Origin: JAAYDI01 sp052034005
GTDB taxonomy: Bacteria > Planctomycetota > Planctomycetia > Pirellulales > Pirellulaceae
NCBI GenBank assembly: GCA_052034005.1
Contig: JBPOJB010000033.1
Location: 26,472 to 90,471 of the forward strand
Direction of reading: 5' to 3'
DNA: 64,000 bases
Of this stretch, positions 58,486-64,000 are shown piece by piece (within the stretch, counting starts at the first letter, position 1; each line of letters starts with the position of its first letter). Made by a program: the position numbers and the translations under genes. A model generated the notes under the pieces. The model had not been told where the DNA came from. It saw nothing but the letters and a program-made list of their open reading frames with translations, and made no database searches.

Positions 58486-59322
58486 GAGAATCCTGGTCGT
58501 ACGAGAACGGGAAGTTGGGGACCGTAACCCTCGGATTGTACCTGCCCCGAGCGCCAGGGCCAGACGCGGTACCCGGCCGGAGGCCCCGGCCGGGTGCGGG
58601 CGTCGCGCTCCAAATCCAGCCAGCCACGCGGTTTGCAGCTACGCCCCGGTGCGGATCGAGGGCCCCGTATCGCCGGTTTCTGCCGCAATCGCCGCGGGAA
58701 CCGCGACCTTCGCCGATCCCGCGTCGGCCCACCAGCTCACCAGCCGGCGCGCGGGCCGGCGTCCGCCTGACGGCGGACTCTGGCCCTGCGGTTACACAGA
58801 CCAGCGGGCGGCGCGCTGCAGACTCGTCCGCACCCTGCACCCATGCGCCACCGTCGTCCGCCGCGGGCTCAGGTGCCGGCCGCCGGTGTCCAGCGCGCGC
58901 TCACGCCGTCCGCCTGGCGGCGGACTCTGGCCCGGCTGTTTAACCGCAGGCCCAACGGGCCGCGCGCTGTGGGGAGGCGGTTGCCAGCGCATCCCCGCGC
59001 CGCCTCTGCAGCGCAGCGGTGTGGGGCGGCGCGCGGGCCGCCGTCCGCCTGGCGGCGGACTCTGGCCCTGCGGCTACACAGGCCAGCGAGGGCGCGCTGC
59101 AAAATCGCCCGCTTCATGCAAGGTCAACTGCGAAGATTGGAGGGACTGGGGATGTCGCAAAGACCGGGGAGATGTAAATCTGGGCAAAATCGCCTCGTCG
59201 TCCCAGGCTAATTCCGACTTGCGGCACTGGTGCTCGGGAGGCTCCCTGGGCTATAATCCCGCCCCCGACGGCAACGCCATGGGATGTTCGGCCGCGTCCG
59301 GCTGGGAAAGGAGTTCCGTTCG
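58486..59322. other. 837-base intergenic region with a three-copy repeat family
   Basis: There is no convincing gene; open frames here run through repeated sequence. Three related blocks begin at about 58763, 58907 and 59038. Each starts with a palindrome of the form GTCCGCCTGRCGGCGGAC, continues ACTCTGGCCC, and ends in a GCGCGCTG motif 50-65 bases later. Blocks one and three are most alike (CTGCGG, TACACAG, CCAGCG). The region lies between divergent rhomboid and parA genes and should hold the parA promoter. Confidence 0.75.
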
Positions 59323-60156
59323 ATGCGTTCCATCGCCGTGATCAACCAGAAGGGCGGTGTCGGCAAGACGACCACCGCCGTGAACCTCTCGGCAGCCCTT
59401 GCGGCGACCGGGCAGCGCGTGTGTCTGATGGATCTGGATCCGCAGGCCCATGCGTCGCTCCATCTGGGAATCGCCTTGGGTGACGACGACCTGTCGATCT
59501 ACGATGTGCTGACCGGCACGACGGCCTTGAGCGACGTGCGTCAGACGCTCGACGATCATCTGTGGCTCATGCCGGCCCACCTGAACCTGGCCGCCGCCGA
59601 GATGGAGTTGGCGGGCGAAGTGGGGCGGGACGTGATCCTGCGGGACAAGTGGAAGCCGTGCGAGGACCTGTACGACTTCCTGATCATCGATTGCCCGCCG
59701 TCGCTGGGCATCTTGACACTCAACGCACTGACCACCGTGCACGAAGTCTTCCTGCCGCTGCAGCCTCATTTCCTGGCGCTGCACGGGCTGAGCAAACTAC
59801 TGCACACGATCGAACTGGTGGCCAAACGGCTCAATCCCCACCTGCGACTGACCGGCGTTGTCATGTGCATGTACGATTCGGCGACCCGTCTGGCGGCGGA
59901 AGTGACGCGCGACGTCGAGCAGTTCTTCACGGCGCACGCCGAGACCGGCTCGGTGTGGGCGGACGCCCGTTGCTTCCAGACGCGAATCCGCCGCAATATC
60001 CGCCTGGCGGAAGCGCCGAGCTTCGGGCAGTCGATTCTCCACTACGCCCCGACCTCGCATGGTGCGGAGGACTACCGCTGCCTGGCGTGCGAGGTGCTCG
60101 GGCTGCCCGTGCCTGAACGCCGCGAACAGCTTACGGGGCCACAACTAATTGCTTGA
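59323..60156 (+). CDS. parA: ParA/Soj family partitioning ATPase
   Basis: A 277-residue ParA ATPase starting MRSIAVINQKGGVGKTT. The deviant Walker A is at 10-17, then LMDLDPQAHAS, and the Walker B strand FLIIDCPPSLGILTLNAL. It binds DNA cooperatively with ATP and moves ParB-bound cargo. There is no ParB next to it; the convergent gene at 60131 has no ParB motif that I can see. AAAGGAG lies eight bases before ATG 59323. The 3' end overlaps the opposite-strand gene by 26 bases. Confidence 0.9.
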   Translation: MRSIAVINQKGGVGKTTTAVNLSAALAATGQRVCLMDLDPQAHASLHLGIALGDDDLSIYDVLTGTTALSDVRQTLDDHLWLMPAHLNLAAAEMELAGEVGRDVILRDKWKPCEDLYDFLIIDCPPSLGILTLNALTTVHEVFLPLQPHFLALHGLSKLLHTIELVAKRLNPHLRLTGVVMCMYDSATRLAAEVTRDVEQFFTAHAETGSVWADARCFQTRIRRNIRLAEAPSFGQSILHYAPTSHGAEDYRCLACEVLGLPVPERREQLTGPQLIA

Positions 60157-60958
60157 GCGCATCCAGGCTGGCCAGCACGTCCGCGGGCGAAATCCGCTGC
60201 CAGCCGTCCAGCCGGTGATGCAGGATGGCCAGCTTGAACCCCTCGAACGCCGCCGCCAGATCTTCCGGCAACTCGTTCAGTTCCGCGAACGGCCGCACGA
60301 AATCCACCTGGCCGCCCGCCGCGGACTCGTGCAGCGCGGCGTCGTCGAAACCATGGTCGACGGCCGGGTCGTCCTCGCCGAAATCCGGGCCCTCATCACG
60401 CGGCTCGGAGGTGACGTTGGTCCGGGAGCGTGAGGCGTCCCGGCCGGGCGGTGCGTGTGCGGCCGGCTCGAAGTCCTCGTCCAACTCGCCGCTGATCACG
60501 TCCCCCTCGTCGGCGCGCTGGGCATCGACCGTGCCGAGCGTGTCCCACCGCTGCTGACGCATGTGCGCGACGGACCAGCCGTTTTGGACGGCCCCCTCCA
60601 GCCACATTTCGGCGTCGGCCCACTCCAAGGCCGCCTGGAAATGACTCCAGTACAGGCCTGAAAACGCCTGATAGGACAACCCGAATCGCTGGTAGACTCG
60701 CCGTAGTCGCCCGACGTGCTGACCCGTCACGCCCCCGACACGACGACTCCAGGCATCGTCCGAATACTCCGTCGACGGCGCCCCCGACTCCCGCAACGCC
60801 TCCCGCCACTGCTGAATGATGCGGCCCTTCTCCCAATTGGTGTGGCTGACCAGCTGATTCCATCGCCCTACGAAGGGCTGGCTCGCCTGATCCAATGCCT
60901 GCGCATCGACCGTTTGTGTCTCGCGGGCCGATCCAGCAGATTCCACGTCCTGATCCAT
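60131..60958 (-). CDS. Conserved-looking protein convergent with parA, function unknown
   Basis: A 275-residue soluble protein. Residues about 25-145 are rich in Trp and Arg (RWNQLVSHTNWEKGRIIQQW, then a YQRFGLSYQAFSGLYWSHF segment) and look like a folded DNA- or protein-binding helical domain. An acidic, disordered linker (about 165-225) and a short C-terminal helical domain follow. ATG 60958 is preferred, with GAGG nine bases upstream. The end overlaps parA by 26 bases on the other strand. Position suggests a link to ParA, unproven. Confidence 0.75.
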   Translation of the reverse strand: MDQDVESAGSARETQTVDAQALDQASQPFVGRWNQLVSHTNWEKGRIIQQWREALRESGAPSTEYSDDAWSRRVGGVTGQHVGRLRRVYQRFGLSYQAFSGLYWSHFQAALEWADAEMWLEGAVQNGWSVAHMRQQRWDTLGTVDAQRADEGDVISGELDEDFEPAAHAPPGRDASRSRTNVTSEPRDEGPDFGEDDPAVDHGFDDAALHESAAGGQVDFVRPFAELNELPEDLAAAFEGFKLAILHHRLDGWQRISPADVLASLDALKQLVVAP

Positions 60959-61162
60959 GTGCGACACCCTCGTTAGCTGCGTTGGGAGGTTCATCACCGC
61001 GGTCCGACAAGCTAGCACGAGGCGGGATGCTGCGCACAGGGATTCGCGCCGCAGGCGGGAAACGCCGACGAGAGAAGCATTTGGCCGCCCTGTGAGAGTA
61101 GGTGGCCGGTGGGGAAAACTTGTCGACGATGCGCAGCGGACTGTTCGCGACGGGACCGCGCG

Positions 61163-61378
61163 TCAGCCATCCACACGCACACTCGACTGGAAACCGCACG
61201 TCCTATGCGTGCCGTCGCAAAACGGACGGTTCTTCGACTGGCCGCAGCGGCACAGCGCCACCGCCGGTTTGGCGGAATCGCGCGCGTATTCTCGACCTTC
61301 CCCGTCGAGCAGATGGAATGGGCCTTCCACCAACAACGGTCCGTTGTCTCGGACTCGGATCGTCACATTGTCAGTCAT
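61163..61378 (-). CDS. CDGSH iron-sulfur domain protein
   Basis: A 71-residue protein with the CDGSH signature: Cys43, Cys45, Cys54 and His58 in CRCGQSKNRPFCDGTH, the three-Cys one-His ligand set of a 2Fe-2S cluster. The N-terminal half (TIRVRDNGPLLVEGP) is the usual beta extension of single-domain bacterial members. Likely an electron- or cluster-transfer protein. GGAG lies about eight bases before ATG 61378. It lies 36 bases downstream of the putative anti-sigma gene on the same strand. Confidence 0.92.
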   Translation of the reverse strand: MTDNVTIRVRDNGPLLVEGPFHLLDGEGREYARDSAKPAVALCRCGQSKNRPFCDGTHRTCGFQSSVRVDG

Positions 61379-61414
61379 CCAGTCGCTCTCCGTCTGCAAG
61401 TCCTGTACGACCGC

Positions 61415-63169
61415 TCAGCGGCCGTTCGTCTCTTCGGTCGGCGTGGAAGCCGGCGGCGGGGTGTCGGGCACCACACGGCAGAAGACGTAGACTGTCTTCA
61501 TGGTCTCAGACCCGTCCGCCTCCTCCCGGCCACGCGCCGGCGCTTGCCCGTCACGCGCACCGGCCATCGGGTCAGTATAGGCCGACTTTGCTGGTTGAAC
61601 AGGCCGGTGATCCGGCTCCCGCGCCCGGCCGGCTGGAGGCTCGAATGTCCGAGCCTTGAGCGATGCCGTGCCCGCTTCTTCGTCGGCCTGCGCGCGGTGA
61701 GGCGACTCTGCCAGCCCGAGACGCTGCTGGATCGCGTGCCCGCTTCGCGACAACCACCGGTCGCGAACCAGGCTCAGCTCGTGGGGCGCCGATTCAATGG
61801 TCACACCGGGCTGAGCCGCCAGATCGACCAGCGCCTGATGAATCTGAGCGGGCGACCCGCTGACGACCAGCAGCGTCTGATTCGGTTCTGCCAGGTTCTC
61901 CTCCAGGTCGCGTGCGAGCCGTGAGGCGGCTGCTTCGGAACTGGCCTCCGCGCCGGGGGGTAAGGCGGCGTCCTTGGGTGACGCCTCGCCGGGAGCAATC
62001 GCGGGCCATGTGTCACGTTCGAGCGTCCGCAGCTGATCAAGCGACTCCAACCATCGCGATTCGGGCACGTGCAGCTTGACCAGCGCCATCTGACCCCGGC
62101 TCAACTGCGCCGTCAGTTGCTCGATCGCCTGCCGGTTCTCGTGTGCGCGGTCCGTAAGCTCGGTGGTGGATTCCACCGTGTCTTGGGGCGCGGCGGCGGG
62201 TGCGGCTCCCGGCTCCGTCAGGCCCCCTCCGAGAATCAGGGGCTGCGCGGGCGCTGCTTGACCGGCCTGCAGCCGCTCGCGCTTCTCGGCCGAGTCGCTT
62301 CCCCGACCCATGCCAGAAAGCGCCCCAGCCGACCCGCGTTCCGCGACTCCCGGGCCGCCGCCCGGCATGCCGCTGCCCATGCCGCCCGCACTGCCCAGAC
62401 TGCCGCCGAGGCCACCGCCCGCACTGCCCATGCCGCCCTGCGGCACCGAGCTGTAGAACCTGTAAGGCATCGGTGCGGCTTCTCGGGTTTCTTGTGTGGT
62501 CGCGGTCTCAGGATTATCCATGTCGGGGCCGGTTGATTCCGCGACCGGCGGCGGTGCAGCGGGGGCGGCCGCGGCCAGAGGCTGTACGGCCGCGCTGTCG
62601 CCCGACGGTGCCGCCGAATCTGGCACCGCTAGGCCAACGGCCAGTGGCTCACGACCCTCGGCGGCCCTGTTGTCGGACGGTGCGGCCGTATCCGGGGGCG
62701 CCTGGTAGGTCAGGCGTTCGTTGTGCGTGGCCTGCGGCACCCGATCCAATTCGTTTTCGTTCTTTCGCGCCTGCGCAAACGGCCGCCCGGCATACCATGG
62801 CAGCCCTATCGCTGCCAGAACGCAGGCGGCCAGGGTCGCGAAAAGTGCGACGGCCAGACGCCAATGGCGGCCTGAGGCAGGGGCCGCAACGCACGGAACC
62901 GTGGGCGGTTCGCCGCGTGCAGCCACGTGCTGCTCGTCGCCCCCCAACATGCGCCGCTCCGCTTGACGCAGCACGCGTTCCGCCAGGTTCTCGGGAGGCG
63001 TCGCGGCAGGCATGGCCTGCAGCAGCACTCGCAGCATGCCCAGTTCGTCGCACAGCCGTCGCAGGTCCGCGTTCTCACGCAACTGCGCTTCGACGTACTG
63101 CCGCTCCTGGGCGGAGAGTTCACCGTCCAGATACGCACTGATCAGTTCGTCGGAGAATGGCAACATCAT
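61415..63169 (-). CDS. Putative membrane anti-sigma factor
   Basis: A 584-residue protein. N-terminal helical domain SDELISAYLDGELSAQERQYVE (about 6-27) of the anti-sigma type, but without the His-x3-Cys-x2-Cys zinc site. One membrane helix (about 104-125). A long extracytoplasmic part follows with a Pro/Ala and Gly/Met-rich low-complexity segment (about 210-300), a helical domain (about 330-480) and a disordered end. The gene follows the ECF sigma gene by 73 bases on the same strand, the usual order for a sigma/anti-sigma pair. Function is inferred from the N-terminus and position. Confidence 0.8.
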   Translation of the reverse strand: MMLPFSDELISAYLDGELSAQERQYVEAQLRENADLRRLCDELGMLRVLLQAMPAATPPENLAERVLRQAERRMLGGDEQHVAARGEPPTVPCVAAPASGRHWRLAVALFATLAACVLAAIGLPWYAGRPFAQARKNENELDRVPQATHNERLTYQAPPDTAAPSDNRAAEGREPLAVGLAVPDSAAPSGDSAAVQPLAAAAPAAPPPVAESTGPDMDNPETATTQETREAAPMPYRFYSSVPQGGMGSAGGGLGGSLGSAGGMGSGMPGGGPGVAERGSAGALSGMGRGSDSAEKRERLQAGQAAPAQPLILGGGLTEPGAAPAAAPQDTVESTTELTDRAHENRQAIEQLTAQLSRGQMALVKLHVPESRWLESLDQLRTLERDTWPAIAPGEASPKDAALPPGAEASSEAAASRLARDLEENLAEPNQTLLVVSGSPAQIHQALVDLAAQPGVTIESAPHELSLVRDRWLSRSGHAIQQRLGLAESPHRAQADEEAGTASLKARTFEPPAGRAREPDHRPVQPAKSAYTDPMAGARDGQAPARGREEADGSETMKTVYVFCRVVPDTPPPASTPTEETNGR

Positions 63170-63242
63170 GACAATCGCACACGCACGAGAACAGGGCGAC
63201 GCTCACCGCGTCGAGCGGCTGCCCGAGACAGCCGCCGAACGG

Positions 63243-63809
63243 TCAGTCGGTCAATTCCTCCAACAGCACCTCTTTGAGCTGCTCACGCAACTGCAACCTC
63301 GCTCGATGCAACCGGCTCCGCACGGTTCCGATCGGCAACTCCAGGATCTCGGCAATCGCCTCGTAGTCGCAGCCTTCCATCTCGCGCAGCACCAGGATCG
63401 CGCGATGGTCCTCGTTCAGCGCATCGAGCGCCGCGCGCACCTGCCGCACCTGTTCCGCACGCAGGAGCTGCTCGCCCGGGCTCTCTCCCGCGTCCTCCGG
63501 TTCGTCGCCCGTGCGATCGCGGTGCAGATCCATCGACACTTCCGGCCTCGCACGCCGCCGCCGGCTGATCGAGACGTTGAACGCGATTCGGTATAACCAA
63601 GTGTAAAACGCACTGTGACCTTTGAACGAGTCCAATTTCACGAACGCCTGGACAAACGCTTCCTGCGACACGTCCTCGGCCTCCTCGCGCGAGCCCACCA
63701 CGTGCACCAACGCGTTGAAGAGCCGGCCCTGATACCTCTGGACCAACTCCTCAAACGCCGCGCGGTCGCCCGCAAGGGTGTCGTGGATCAATCGAGCGTC
63801 GTCGTTCAC
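63243..63809 (-). CDS. ECF RNA polymerase sigma factor (RpoE-like)
   Basis: A 188-residue group IV sigma factor. Region 2 (about 20-85) has LVQRYQGRLFNALVHVVG, EEAEDVSQEAFVQAF and FYTWLYRIAFN; the linker is acidic; region 4 (about 125-180) has LNEDHRAILVLREMEGCDYEAIAE and the IGTVRSRLHRARLQL recognition helix. It should drive an extracytoplasmic stress regulon and be held inactive by the membrane protein encoded next. Start ATG 63809. Confidence 0.94.
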   Translation of the reverse strand: MNDDARLIHDTLAGDRAAFEELVQRYQGRLFNALVHVVGSREEAEDVSQEAFVQAFVKLDSFKGHSAFYTWLYRIAFNVSISRRRRARPEVSMDLHRDRTGDEPEDAGESPGEQLLRAEQVRQVRAALDALNEDHRAILVLREMEGCDYEAIAEILELPIGTVRSRLHRARLQLREQLKEVLLEELTD

Positions 63810-63974
63810 AGTCGCTCCGTCAATTCCGACGTGCGGAAGGCTGTATAAGTTCCCCTAGGACCACGGGATTCCGACCCGTGCGACCCGGCGCGGTGCGCTA
63901 TCATCCCGCCCCCGGAATTCGTTGTCAATTTCCCGGGCGCGCCAGCTGGTGGGCCCATCCCCATCGGCCATTTC

Positions 63975-63996
63975 GGGGGGGGGGGGGGGGGGGGGG
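63975..63996. other. Run of 22 G at the window end
   Basis: An uninterrupted homopolymer of 22 G four bases before the end. Its length and position suggest a sequencing or assembly artefact (for example no-signal base calls) at a contig end rather than genomic sequence. Confidence 0.7.
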
Positions 63997-64000
63997 TGCA

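Noticed and set aside
58484..59341. A 285-codon plus-strand frame between the rhomboid and parA
   Set aside because: It runs through three copies of an intergenic repeat and its product is low-complexity Arg/Pro/Gly; no start signal.

Overview
The window looks like a chromosomal segment of a planctomycete, probably a Pirellulales-type lineage. The DNA is visibly GC-rich and GTG and TTG starts are frequent. Several proteins have a planctomycete flavour: a J-like protein opening with SFDPYHQWLGI, a small protein opening with NYSKHQQNII, a small protein opening with ADKFDPYREALVVE, two DUF2961/GH172 glycosidases, and FHA and Hsp70 genes clustered together. No tRNA, rRNA, CRISPR array, prophage or insertion sequence was recognised. 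The last bases are a 22-G run, which looks like a contig-end artefact.

Layout. 0.2-7.6 kb: a membrane coiled-coil pair, gyrA, and three nucleotide-sugar genes (gmd, a reductase, ugd). 7.6-8.4 kb: cutA between two arrays of one short purine-rich repeat. 8.5-15.5 kb: four codirectional genes (J-like membrane protein, secreted protein, FHA protein with a dead-looking protease domain, Hsp70). 15.6-18.1 kb: a GH172 enzyme and a rhomboid protease. 18.2-22.0 kb (minus strand): an HD-GYP response regulator, a response regulator and a PAS histidine kinase. 22.3-39.8 kb (plus strand): a complete chemosensory cluster, cheB, cheY, a CheR-like gene, one receptor gene, cheW, cheR, cheA, cheC, cheD, cheY, cheX, a six-PAS hybrid kinase, Hpt and REC genes. 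No flagellar or pilus gene is visible. 40-46.6 kb: a coiled-coil membrane protein, a second GH172, a Cys-repeat protein, a small membrane protein and an SDR. 47-52.4 kb: the principal sigma factor, glnE and PII. 52.5-58.5 kb: an M48 protease, dprA, a FixJ-type regulator, aroB and a second rhomboid. 58.5-63.8 kb: an intergenic repeat family, parA with a convergent overlapping partner, a CDGSH protein, and an ECF sigma factor with its putative anti-sigma factor.

The strongest candidate for something undescribed is a structured RNA class with two clear copies. One lies on the minus strand at 19456-19610, in front of the HD-GYP gene. The other lies on the plus strand at 24300-24476, in front of the CheR-like gene. 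They share four hairpins in the same order, conserved connecting sequence, compensatory base changes in the third hairpin, and a final hairpin followed by a T-run. A third, partial copy sits at 24051-24118. Each full copy carries three GGA motifs, so a Csr/Rsm-type sponge RNA is one hypothesis and a signal-responsive leader another.

Other items worth following are two paralogous 62-70-residue helical proteins inside the chemosensory operon, the J-like/FHA-pseudoprotease/Hsp70 cluster, an exact 15-residue Cys repeat in the protein at 43794, and REP-like GGGGAC palindromes that appear to have entered the linker codons of cheB and cheA.
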